A DNA stretch of 64,000 nucleotides from Pascua guehoae (Eukaryota > Basidiomycota > Tremellomycetes > Trichosporonales > Trichosporonaceae): NCBI GenBank assembly GCA_001600415.1, contig BCJX01000015.1, positions 437,382-501,381 on the forward strand, read 5' to 3'. Shown here one piece after another: positions 22,636 through 33,605 of this stretch. Made by a program: the position numbers and the translations under genes. The stretch's first letter is position 1; each line of letters begins with the position of its first letter. Under the pieces are notes generated by a model. The model saw nothing but the letters and a program-made list of their open reading frames with translations. It was not told the origin of the DNA and did not search any database.

Positions 22636-23043
22636 CAAGTGACAGTGGTCGATACATGCGGGCGCGGGAATGCGTTGTGGGTGTCGACGACGTTGTTGTT
22701 GGACGGTGTTGCTCGGCTGGAATTTCGCATTCAGCAGCAACAACACCAACACCAACACGGCACGACACCCACCCTGCACCAACACCACACCAACACGGCA
22801 CTCAACCAACGCGGCACTCAACACCGCAACACCAACGGCACCCGTGCCAACACCCTGCAAAAAGGTCAACCATGCCCCAACCAGCAGGGCACCGAGGTCA
22901 ACCATGCACCAACCAATAGGGCACCGATTCCAACTCGAGCCCACTCAACACTGCAACACCAACAGGGCAACACCAGGATGAACAACATCCCAGACATCCA
23001 CAACGCACCGCCTGCGCCCGCATGTCTCGGCTACTGTCACTTG
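22636..23043 (+). repeat. palindromic unit H with expanded centre
   Basis: 408 bp. Arms GCGGGCGCGGGAATGCGTTG / CAACGCACCGCCTGCGCCCGC lie inside the standard ends. The centre is enlarged by a degenerate CAACAC/ACCAACACGG tandem tract (about 22736-22980). Confidence 0.8.
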
Positions 23044-23196
23044 GGCCGACGCCGATGGCTCGAACCACCCCCGACGACAACCGACCGGACACCGGGATAC
23101 GTACAGTGAGTACACCGAGGACGAGGACGAGGACGAGGACGAGGTCGAGGTAGAGGTCGAGGTAGAGGACGAGGACGAGGACGACGGCGAGCGGTA

Positions 23197-23326
23197 CAGG
23201 TAGCAGTGGTGGAGACATTAGGGTTGAGGACCATTGGTTGGAAATGGCCCGTGCCAGTTTACACCACCAGTACGACCATGGCCAACCGTGGTCCTCGGCC
23301 CTAATGTCTCTGCCAATTGCTGCCTG
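23197..23326 (+). repeat. palindromic unit I (second subfamily)
   Basis: 130 bp. Ends CAGGTAGCAGTGGTGGAGAC and the complement ending CCAATTGCTGCCTG. The inner arm GAGGACCATTGGTTGG pairs with CCAACCGTGGTCCTC. Confidence 0.85.
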
Positions 23327-23350
23327 TGATGCGACAGACGACGAGCGACG

Positions 23351-23473
23351 CAGGCGGCAGTGGTGGAGACATTAGGGGAGACGGCGGTTGCTTGGAAATG
23401 GCCCGCGGTGTAAACCGCCATGACCATGGCCAAGCGCCGCTATCTTTCCTAATGTCTCTGCCATTGCTGCCTG
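23351..23473 (+). repeat. palindromic unit J (second subfamily)
   Basis: 123 bp. Arms read CAGGCGGCAGTGGTGGAGAC and CAGGCAGCAATGGCAGAGAC inward. Units I-N are separated by 17-25 bp spacers with CGACAGACGACGAG. Confidence 0.85.
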
Positions 23474-23497
23474 CGATGCGACAGATGACGAGCGGTA

Positions 23498-23621
23498 CAG
23501 GCGGCGGCGGTGGAGACATTAGGGGAGAGGAGCCGCGGTTGGAAATGACCCGTGGCTTGCAGCGGCACGACCATGGCCAACCGCCACCCCTTTTTCCTAA
23601 TGTCTCTGCCATTGCCGCCTG
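23498..23621 (+). repeat. palindromic unit K (second subfamily)
   Basis: 124 bp. Same ends; inner block GCCGCGGTTGGAAATG pairs with CATGGCCAACCGCCACC. Confidence 0.85.
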
Positions 23622-23637
23622 CAACGACAGACGAGCA

Positions 23638-23754
23638 CAGGCGGGGGGTGGTGGAGACATTGGCGGTTGTGATCGCCTGGCGATGGCACCGTTGCAGTTG
23701 CAGCGTACCATCGCCAGCGGGCATGACCACCAATGTCTCTGCCATTACCGCCTG
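23638..23754 (+). repeat. palindromic unit L (second subfamily, empty site)
   Basis: 117 bp. The centre differs from I-K: CGCCTGGCGATGG is complemented by CCATCGCCAGCGG. It carries the uninterrupted CCTGG that is duplicated around an insertion in unit M. Confidence 0.88.
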
Positions 23755-23770
23755 CGATGACAGACGAGCA

Positions 23771-24027
23771 CAGGCGGGGGTGGTGGAGACATTGGCGGTT
23801 GCGATCGCCTGGTGTAATAGTATGCACACTCAGCCGCGTTCCCAGCGACATGTTCATGAAGCGAATCCGCCGAGATGCCCTCTCGACGGTATTTAGGATA
23901 CCTTTTGGGTACAGTATATGGATAGCGCGGCTTCATGGTGCTATTACACCTGGCGATGGCGCCGTTGCAGTTGCAGCGTACCATCGCCAGTGGTCATGAC
24001 CACCAATGTCTCTGCCATTACCGCCTG
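23771..24027 (+). repeat. palindromic unit M (second subfamily, interrupted)
   Basis: 257 bp. Nearly identical to unit L but split by a 136-bp insertion and a 5-bp duplication. Removing 141 bp leaves 116 bp, essentially unit L. Confidence 0.9.
23813..23948 (+). mobile_element. 136-bp MITE-like insertion with terminal inverted repeats
   Basis: Starts TGTAATAGTATGC and ends GGTGCTATTACA. The outer 8 bp are perfect inverted repeats and imperfect pairing extends inward to GCCGCG. It is flanked by a direct CCTGG duplication (23808-23812 and 23949-23953), present once at the matching place in unit L (near 23688). It has no coding capacity, so it must be mobilised in trans. The superfamily cannot be named from these data. 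Confidence 0.8.
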
Positions 24028-24046
24028 TGATGCCAGACGAGGGGTG

Positions 24047-24177
24047 CAGGTGGCAGTGGTGGAGACATTAGGGGAGAGGGACGGGGTTGAAAATGGCCCG
24101 TGTTTGCACCAGCGGCATGACCATGGTCAACCGCGGCTCGCCTCCCTAATGTCTCTGCCGTTGCTCCCCTGTGCCTG
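24047..24177 (+). repeat. palindromic unit N (second subfamily)
   Basis: 131 bp. Ends CAGGTGGCAGTGGTGGAGAC and the complement through CCCTAATGTCTCTGCC. The inner arms around GGGGTTGAAAATGGCC / GGTCAACCGCGG are partly decayed. Confidence 0.8.
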
Positions 24178-24201
24178 CGTCCCAGGACGTCGGAGAGCGA
24201 C

Positions 24202-24318
24202 ACGATGGCCACGACGTACACGACGTACACGACGTACACGACGGACACGACGGACACGACGGACACGACGGACACGACGGACACGACGGACACGACGGAC
24301 ACGACGGACACGACGGCC
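24202..24318 (+). repeat. 9-bp minisatellite, 13 copies
   Basis: Unit ACGACGGAC (eight perfect copies, 24238-24309), preceded by three ACGACGTAC and flanked by ACGATGGCC and ACGACGGCC variants. It is open in several frames on both strands because the unit is a multiple of three. No protein is implied. Confidence 0.95.
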
Positions 24319-24838
24319 ACAACGACACGAGCCACGAGGACGTAGCAGAGTCCCAGACACGCGACCTGGCCGGGACATTTGTAGGTTATTGCTGGTATCG
24401 GCCAAGGCGGTGTGACTGTTAGTCCACTCCAACCCACCGCCACCGGCTGGCGCCGCAAACGTCCCTGCCATTGTCGCCTGGATCCTGGACTCTAGCGAGG
24501 GCACGGCGGCGGTAGTGACAGTGGAGCTCCCCGCGCCTGGAGACGGTGTGCGCGGCCGCGCGACTGCAACGCAAACCACCAGACACGTGGTGGTTCAATG
24601 TCATTGCCACCTGTGACACCCGACGACACCGCCCGTACGTGGGCGCGCAGAGGGGTGCAGATGACAGTGGAGACATTCAAGCGCCGCGTGCTGGGAGATG
24701 GATGGCAGGTGTGAGTGTTGGGATTGTGGGTTCACACCACGCCGGCGTCCATCCGCACCGACGCACTTGACTCTGTCGTTGCCTAGACCCCGACAATGAG
24801 CCGAGATGATGCCGGGCGGGGAACGGTGGCTGAGAGAT

Positions 24839-24938
24839 TGTCGATATTCCACTCCGGCATAATTGCTGGCGTTGCAGTTGCGTTTTTTGTTTTCACATCG
24901 GCAACGCCAGCAGTTATGCCGAGTGGAATATCGACAGT
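24839..24938 (+). repeat. palindromic unit P, near-perfect 38-bp stem
   Basis: Left arm TGTCGATATTCCACTC followed by CGGCATAATTGCTGGCGTTGC (24840-24876). Right arm GCAACGCCAGCAGTTATGCC then GAGTGGAATATCGACA (24901-24936). There is one bulge and one mismatch, with a T-rich loop of about 24 nt. Flanking GGTGGCTGAGA and TGTCTGTCATTGTTACTTG recall the ends of units A-H. Confidence 0.92.
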
Positions 24939-24977
24939 GTCTGTCATTGTTACTTGCGTCCAGGACCTTTGTAGCCG

Positions 24978-25768
24978 AATGATGCATCCTCGATTATGCC
25001 TGCCTGGTCCCTTGGACGGAAGTGCTGCGCGCCCAGTCCTTGTGGCACATGGCACACTCATTTCGCCACATTGCCACATTGCCACATTGCCGCCACTTTT
25101 CGTTGGCCAGCCAGCGTGGCACTTGGGTGAAACACTGCCTCTCGCCTCGCCTCCATCGAGCTTCGAGCTTTGATTGACTGGACGGCTTCGCCCTGTTTCC
25201 CTAGAAGTTTGGCCCTTGGCTGTGTGCGTGCGTTAATTGCATCGCGAACGGTAGGAGCGACACGTGGCACGCATGGTGCGGGGCCGCGGGGACCAGTCGG
25301 TGTGTCAAGGATATCAGGTGCAGGCTGCGTGATCGAGCTTGCCTCTACGCTGACCCGCGCTTCCGCGCTTGATCCACTATCTTTGCCAGCTTGTTGCACT
25401 ACGTGTCCTGGTTGCGCTAGTACCACCCGAACAAGCACGGTGAATTGCGTTTCACACTGCACCAGCGGCCAGTGGCAACATGATACAGGCGCACGCAACG
25501 CGACACCCAGGTCCAAGTCAGTGGCGTGTGGTCGAGTCTCCAGTCTAACATCTTCCAATGCCTCCGCGATTCAATCTCCGCTGCGCCCCTTATGCGTCAC
25601 TCCGACGCCCGCTCCGCCCCTTATGACCGCACGTTCCCCATGACCACGTTTTGCTCAGTCGCCGACAACTACCATTCATTTCATCATCGTTTGTATGGAT
25701 GGCTGCGTCTTTGGACGCGTGCCACGAGTCGTGCCGTAGGTCGCGCGCGTGCGGGTGATTGTGCCCGC
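24978..25768. other. intergenic 3' of actin
   Basis: No gene seen. It contains a small triplication of the 9-mer GCCACATTG/CGCCACATTG around 25065-25092. Confidence 0.5.
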
Positions 25769-27433
<1,665 letters not shown>

Positions 27434-28696
27434 GGTGAAAGAGTGTTACGATCTGTAAAAGAGTAGAGAAAAAGACGTGGTCAGCTCTAATCCGTTGAAG
27501 CACCGTGCAGTGCATGGGGCCACGATCGGTGTAGCAAGTGATGGCGGGGGGGGGGGGGGCGGTCCGCTCCCGTTCGGCGCCACCATTGTGGGCGGGAGCG
27601 GATGTCGACGTGGAGGTGATCCGCAAAGCTCGGATGAACCCGATGCGAGAAAACGGTGGCCATCCAGCGATGGCTCTGGCGTGCACGCTGAACACGACCA
27701 CATCGCATTGCCATCTGCGGCGGGATTGCATCGCTGACCGCGGCGTGTTTCATCGCTCGATGGGCGTAGGCATTGGGTGGAGTTTGAACCAGTGGGCAGG
27801 TCTAGGTTTGGGGGATGGATCTGTGGGAATGCCGCTGGTTGCTTGCTGCGCGCGACGCGGAGAGCGAGGAGGAGCTGTACTTACTGGGAGATTAGAGAGT
27901 GGGTGATAAGAGTGTTTTGCGGGCGACCTGGCCGGCGTTTGTAGAGGATGGAGAGTGGATGGAAGAATGGAAAGAGTAGATTGAGGTGGGAAGGAGATGA
28001 TGTGGTGGAGACTAAGAGGACGGCTGGAGGGCCAGCAGGAGCCAGGATGCGCCAGCGAGCCAGCGGGGCAGTGAGCCCAGTGCAGCGTGGCCAGGGGGTG
28101 CTAGCTTTGGGTGGGAGGCAGGCCCATTGGGCCATTGGGCCATTGGGCCCATTCGAGGGGGAACCAGGCGAGCAAAGCCGCCGCATCGTCCTGGAACTGG
28201 GACAGGCCGACAGCTAAGCGTGGGGTGCGCGTGCGTAGGTACCCACCCACCCATCACTACTGGGCCAACTGGGCCAGGCTGAGTGGGTGGTCCGGTCCCT
28301 CGCGGCAACAGGGGGGCAAACGAGGTCCAGCGAGGCCCAGCGTCGTGGCTCTACAGTAGAGTGACGCGCTCGGGGCGTCAGGGTCGATTACAACCAGCCA
28401 GGCCAAATGGCCAAAATGGCCCCCGCGCCCGCCCAGCCCAGGCTGTGCAGAGAGTTGTATTGGTATTGCACACCGTTTGCAGGCCAAGCCACAGCCACAG
28501 CCCTGTTGCCTTTTTCGGAGTTTCAACATGTGGCACTTGAGCTCCCTTGCTGATTACGATGACGATGCTTTCGACACAGACACGCTTCGCTCTAATTCCA
28601 ACAATCAACGACGCGCAACCACCACCCACTGTAGCCGACGTCGTTTGTTGTCACCATCAACCCTACCATCACCACCATCAACAACATCCCTCCACC
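27434..28696. promoter_or_regulatory. divergent actin / Rpn10 upstream region
   Basis: 1.26 kb between two start codons transcribed apart. It contains a run of 13 G on the plus strand (27546-27558) and no convincing ORF. Multiple GGGCCA/TGGCC blocks lie between 28080 and 28430. Confidence 0.5.
28123..28152 (-). promoter_or_regulatory. three tandem CCAAT boxes at 8-bp spacing
   Basis: ATTGGGCC is repeated in phase (ATTGG at 28126, 28134, 28142), i.e. CCAAT on the minus strand. CCAAT is the binding core of the HAP/NF-Y complex. An 8-bp period is tighter than a single complex can occupy, so this may instead be a short duplication. Confidence 0.4.
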
Positions 28697-30364
28697 ATGC
28701 CGCTCGAGTCGTGCATGCTAGTGTAAGTAAACCACACCCACGGCTCCAATGCATACTGACTCTGCAGGCTCGACAACTCCGAGTACATGAGGTGCGCTCT
28801 CTGGTGCATGCGGTTGCTAACAACAGGAATGGCGACTACACGCCAACGCGTTTCCAGGCGCAGGCGCAGGCCGTGTCTGCCGTCTTCTCTGCAAAGACCG
28901 ACTCGAACCCCGAATCTGCCGTCGGCCTGATGACCATGGCGGGCAAGTCGTGCGTGTCTGTGTTTGTGGTAGCTGCAGAGTCAGCTCAAGCATAGCTGGC
29001 CAGCAGCGCCACCCAAAGGAAGCCGCCTCTGCAGAGCGTCTACTGACACGCCCCAGTCCCTCACTCCTCGTCACCCCAACGGGCGACATTGGCAAGCTCC
29101 TCACTGCGCTCAACAAGGCGGCGATTGGCGGCGTGTCCGACTTGATCACGTCGATCCAGATTGCCCAGCTGGCCCTCAAGCACCGCGAGAACAAGAACCA
29201 GCGCCAGCGCGTGGTCGTGTTTGTCGGCTCGCCAATTGACGACTCCAAGGAAGAGCTCGTCAAGCTCGGCAAGCGGCTGCGCAAGAACAATGTCTTTATT
29301 GACATTGTGACGTTTGGCGACGAGGGTATGGCGAATGACGAAAAGCTCGACGCCCTTGTCGAGGCTGCGGGTGCGGGCGAGTCGTGAGTACGGAATCGGA
29401 TGGAGAGTCTAAGGTGGGGTGGGGAATTTGAGCCTTGGGTGCACAATCTCCCGAGGGGAACAGGTTCTGCGCGATCTCGAGCGTAACATGACATTGCGTG
29501 ACCTCGAGCGGAACGCGCAGCGTGATCCGAAGTGCGGAACAAGAGTGCTGTGGGGTCTGGAGGGTGCAGAGTCTGGCTGCTGCGACGAGTGGTCGCGCGT
29601 GCATGATGCCGTCAGCAGCAGCAATTGCACGGCAGCTCTCGCCTGCCGCGTTGACACCACTGTCGAGTGACTGGTCCATGCCATTGCGGAGCTACCAGCG
29701 CTACCCGCGCATGTGATATCAAGTACTGACACTCAGACACCTCGTGTCGGTTCCACCAGGACCACACCTTCTCTCGGACGTGATCCAGCAATCGCCCATC
29801 CTGTTTGACGCGGACCGGCCCGGCGCGTCGGGCGGTGGCGACATGGGCGGGATGGGCATGGACGACTTTGACGCGTCTGCGGACCCCGAGCTGGCGATGG
29901 CGCTGCGCATGTCGCTGCAAGAGGCGCAGGAGCGCGAAGCACGCGAGCGCGCGTCTGCGTCGGCCGCGGCACCAACCAACACGACCGAGGGCGTGACTGC
30001 GTCCGAGGTGGCGGATGTGCCCGTGCCTGCGGGCGCGCCGCCGGGGACGGTCCCCGAGTCGGCCTCGCTGCCTGCGGCCGTCACGGCGCCCCTGTCCAAT
30101 GCCAACGTGCCCGGGCTCGCTGCGGCGGGCGACGACGACGACGAGTACATGGACGAGGACGAGGAGGCCATGCTCGCGCGCGCCATGGCCCTGTCGCGCG
30201 GAGAGGCAGGCGACGAAGACGACGTGCACGACATTATCATGAGTGAGACGGATGAAGAGGAGGACGAAGACGAAGAAGACGCAGACGAGGAGGCCGCCAT
30301 TGCCCGTGCAATCGCCATGAGCCTCGAGGAGCAGCGCAAGGAGGAGGAGAGCAAGAAGAGCTAG
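28697..30364 (+). CDS. RPN10: 26S proteasome ubiquitin receptor Rpn10/S5a
   Basis: Base-lid bridging subunit of the 19S particle that captures polyubiquitinated substrates. Five exons: 28697-28722, 28768-28791, 28827-28949, 29057-29383, 29737-30364, 375 residues. The N-terminal vWA domain begins [20 protein letters not shown] and continues through [18 protein letters not shown] and [10 protein letters not shown]. Ubiquitin-interacting motifs follow at [30 protein letters not shown] and [17 protein letters not shown]. Yeast Rpn10 has one UIM and the human protein two, so three is noteworthy. The third lies next to a highly acidic stretch ([14 protein letters not shown]). The last intron (353 nt) is the longest. 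Confidence 0.96.
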
Positions 30365-31862
30365 CATGTGTATTCGCCGTTGCATCCATGTTTTCATTGT
30401 GCGTAGAGAGGTGCTGCGTGTGGGGAGGAGGGGGGGGGGAGGGGGGTAGTCCAGTGGAGCGCAGTGCAGTGAGGCGGTGGGTTACGATTGGGAGGCTTAG
30501 CGAGCGCGGTGCGGACCGAGCTTGCTGTCGTCTCCGACTACCAAAGTGCTGTTGAAACACCAGTCACTCACCAACGCCCACACCGAGGCTTTTACTTACG
30601 TGCTGATCCCTCACTCTCACCGACCCCTACACAGCCGCATGGTCTTGCACCTGTATCGGCGGGTTGACACATTGTCGCCTCCCATGGCGTTGCGTGGTCG
30701 ATTAGTTCGTGCCCCACTAGATCTAGCGGGCCATGGCGCTCAGACGGCCAGTATCGTCGCGCAACTCGACACGGCGAGTAAGAGATCGTCAACTTGAACC
30801 CAGTACGTCCACTACTACTTGCACGACCACCACTTACTTCCACGGCCACCTCGCCACCATGGCGGCCACTGACAACGCTTCTCACAGCCTGCCGGCACCG
30901 CCCGTGGACTGCATTGCCCTAAGTTGTTGTCCGATGACACTGAGTTCTATTCATATTCCAGTGGACCGACCACGGCTACCAGAACGCTCATGAGCGCCAC
31001 CACCTGTTCATAGAGCTTGCCCACCCGAGCCCGCTCTCTACAAGCTGCAAATTCTTGCGGATTCTTTCGCCATGGCCACTTAGTGTTCCACGAGACTCGT
31101 TGCTCTTTATGGCAAGAGGCGAGATCGACCGGAAGGCGGGTGTTCGGTGCGCTCTCAAGACCGTTTTAATAATATGAAACCGAACGTGCAAAAGAAAATG
31201 TTGAGCAGTGGCTAGAAATTGCGTGCATGCATCAATCTGAGTCTACCAAGCTTATGTATGATACTGGCAGTCTCTGGGAATGATGTGGAAGCATACAGAA
31301 GTATCCATGCATACCAGATGCATGGGGGAAGAGGCTGCTAGAAGAATCTCGGGCAGACTGGTACAATCAGCGGAACTTAGTTCCGCGAGTCTGCGAAAAC
31401 TGAGACGGCGGGTGCGTCTCCAACAGAAAAAGACAAAGAGTTTGCACGGTGCTACTCACATACCCACACGCACACCCATCAGGTCTCCTTCCCCACTCCA
31501 CCCCGGCCCCTCGACCACCACCCACCCCCACCTCCACACCACACACACACACACACAGACGGAGAATATTGCCACATGGTTTGCCACATTGTTCTCACAT
31601 GGTTTGTCGAGCAAGATCGCTTTATATAATAAATTGGCCCTTATGACTACTACTGTTGGATCCTCCTGGATTTTGCACTCCTAATGTTTAGGTATAAAGC
31701 TACAACGTCCCGACACTCAGTGCCCTTCATCGTCCTTTTCACAGTCTGACGTATTCACTGTCCAGTCCTCGGCTCTTATCGCCAACGCGACCCAGATAGT
31801 CTGTCCGCCTCGGTGTCAAGCCACGCCGTGTACACATGTACTTCGGCCTGAATGACGACTGG
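30365..31862. other. gene-free stretch with a CA microsatellite
   Basis: A G-rich tract lies at 30428-30448 and an (AC)n microsatellite at about 31538-31557. No supported coding sequence. It is the common 3' region of Rpn10 and the 7-TM gene. Confidence 0.5.
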
Positions 31863-33605
31863 CTACGACCCCGGGCCCTGGTGCGTGGGATAGTACTGCC
31901 CGGGTGGGGCATACTGGTACTGATACCCGGGCCGCGTGGGGGCGAATTGCTGTCCATGGTCGTGTGGCAGGGCGGGCGGGGCGAATTGCTGAGATGGGAA
32001 ATGCTGGCCAGACTGGTCGCCCGGCGGCGCGCCGTACCACATTCCCTGGGGCGGTACTGGGCCGCCGTAGACGTAGATGACCTGCGGGGGCGGGGATCCG
32101 GGCTGTGTGGCGGGCGGGGGCGGGGACGTGGCGTACATGGATTGCGGGGGGGATGTGTGCACCGGGGATGAGAGTTGAGGCGATGGGGCGTATGGCGAGG
32201 CCGCACCGGACGTGGCTGTTGGAGTTTGCGGAAGAGAAGTGGCGTGGGGAGATGTGGTCTGTGGCGGCACCGCGTATCCGAGGGTAGGGCTTGCGGTGGT
32301 GCCCATTGCTCCCGGGGTATCGAGCGCGAGCTTGTCGGGGGGCGTCGGGGGGGTGCCCGTGTCGGTACTGTTGGCATTGGTGTTCCTACGACGGAATGCG
32401 CTGTGGACATTGTCCAAGTTGGAGCAGTCGATGGCGATGAGGCTCACGATCATGGCGATCGCGGAGATGAAGACCTTGAGAAGGTTGGTAAGATCAAGAG
32501 GCACGTATAGTTCCCATTCCGGGCGAGTGTACGGTAGATACCAACAGGTGGTGATGACGACTAAGGCGGAACTGAGGAAGACGAAAAGGACCGCAGTCTT
32601 TACTGGGCGCACAATCTGTTGGGTGGCGATTTTTTTACGGCGAGACGCGATGACCACGGCGGTGGCCATGATGCCGACGGCAATGACGAGGTCGATTGAT
32701 CCAGCGGCAGTCATTGCGTCTTCGCCCGGCTTGCGGCGGGCCAGCAATGCAGCAAAAGCTGCCTTGCTCTCGGAAGCGGAAGTGCCGGTATAACCCGTAG
32801 ACGAGAATTTTGGTTGGATGAGGACGATCCTGCACACAATGAACAAGATCGTGGGGACCGCCAAGACGCCGTACATGACCAGAGGCAGGCGTGGATTGGT
32901 AAAGCGCGTACTATGCATGCCGAGCCATTCGAGCAACAGCCGCGATGTGGCTGCGAAAAGCATAAAGATGAGCACGTCGACGACTGGCCCACTCTCAACT
33001 GGAACGTTAAAGTGGTCGACGCTTGAAGGATCCCTGTTGAAAGTCACACCTTCGGCAATGAGTCGTGCGAGGTGGAGGACAATAGCCACTGGATGTTAGT
33101 GTGCGAAACGACTGACAGCGCCGCGAAGAGGGTGAAGAGGGACGTGTCGGAAGCGAGAGCCGAGGGCCAGATGAACAACGTGATGAGAAATGGAGCACAA
33201 GAGCTGTCTTGCAAATGCTCCCACAAGCCGAGCAATGTCCACAAACAACAACATCGAAATAACAAAAAAAAAGGGGAAGAAAAAGGAGGGCACAAGGAAA
33301 AAAACACCTAGTAGTTGCCACGTTCAAGCACCTCAAGACTCACAGCAACAATGCGCCAGCAGCCACATGTAGACCGCGCGTGGCACCGCCCCACGCCGCT
33401 TGCGCCAAAACACCAATGCCGCGAGGACGAGGTAGACGAGGAGCAAGACGACGTTGCACGCGACCTGGATATTGTACAGGTCCTTGTCCGAGAGGTCGCG
33501 GTACCATGGGATATTGAATGAATAGCCCGAGCCCGAGCCTGAGCTCGAGCCCGAGCTCGAACCAGAGTCCGAGTCCGAGCTGCTGCCGCCCCTGCGTGGT
33601 GCCAT
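31863..33605 (-). CDS. seven-transmembrane protein with Ser-rich N-terminus and Pro/Gln-rich tail
   Basis: Two exons, 33605-33344 and 33088-31863, joined in phase 1, 495 residues. The N-terminal 30 residues are almost all Ser/Gly/Asp (MAPRRGGSSSDSDSG..). Seven hydrophobic helices follow, including NVVLLLVYLVLAALVFW, VVDVLIFMLFAATSRLLLEW, LPLVMYGVLAVPTILFIVC, SIDLVIAVGIMATAVVIA, VLFVFLSSALVVITTCWYL and LLKVFISAIAMIVSLIAI; the second spans the splice site. The roughly 180-residue C-tail is Pro/Gln/Tyr/Gly-rich and presumably cytosolic. The layout is receptor-like, but I see no motif of known fungal pheromone, nutrient or PTH11-type receptors. The intron (255 nt) includes another hydrophobic-looking frame, so an alternative exon is possible. 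A TATA-like TATATACAA lies about 108 nt upstream. Confidence 0.75.

Noticed and set aside
20932..24177. A multi-exon gene encoding repeated membrane peptides across the palindrome array
   Set aside because: Frames are short, change from unit to unit, and read equally well on both strands, as palindromic GT/CA-rich DNA would. Kept only as an alternative hypothesis.
24202..24318. CRISPR-like repeats
   Set aside because: Direct 9-bp units without spacers in a eukaryotic genome; a minisatellite.
33100..33207. Extra exon of the 7-TM gene (APFLITLFIWPSALASDTSL frame)
   Set aside because: No splice sites join it in phase with the downstream exon, whereas direct splicing 33344 to 33088 keeps frame and gives a total divisible by three.
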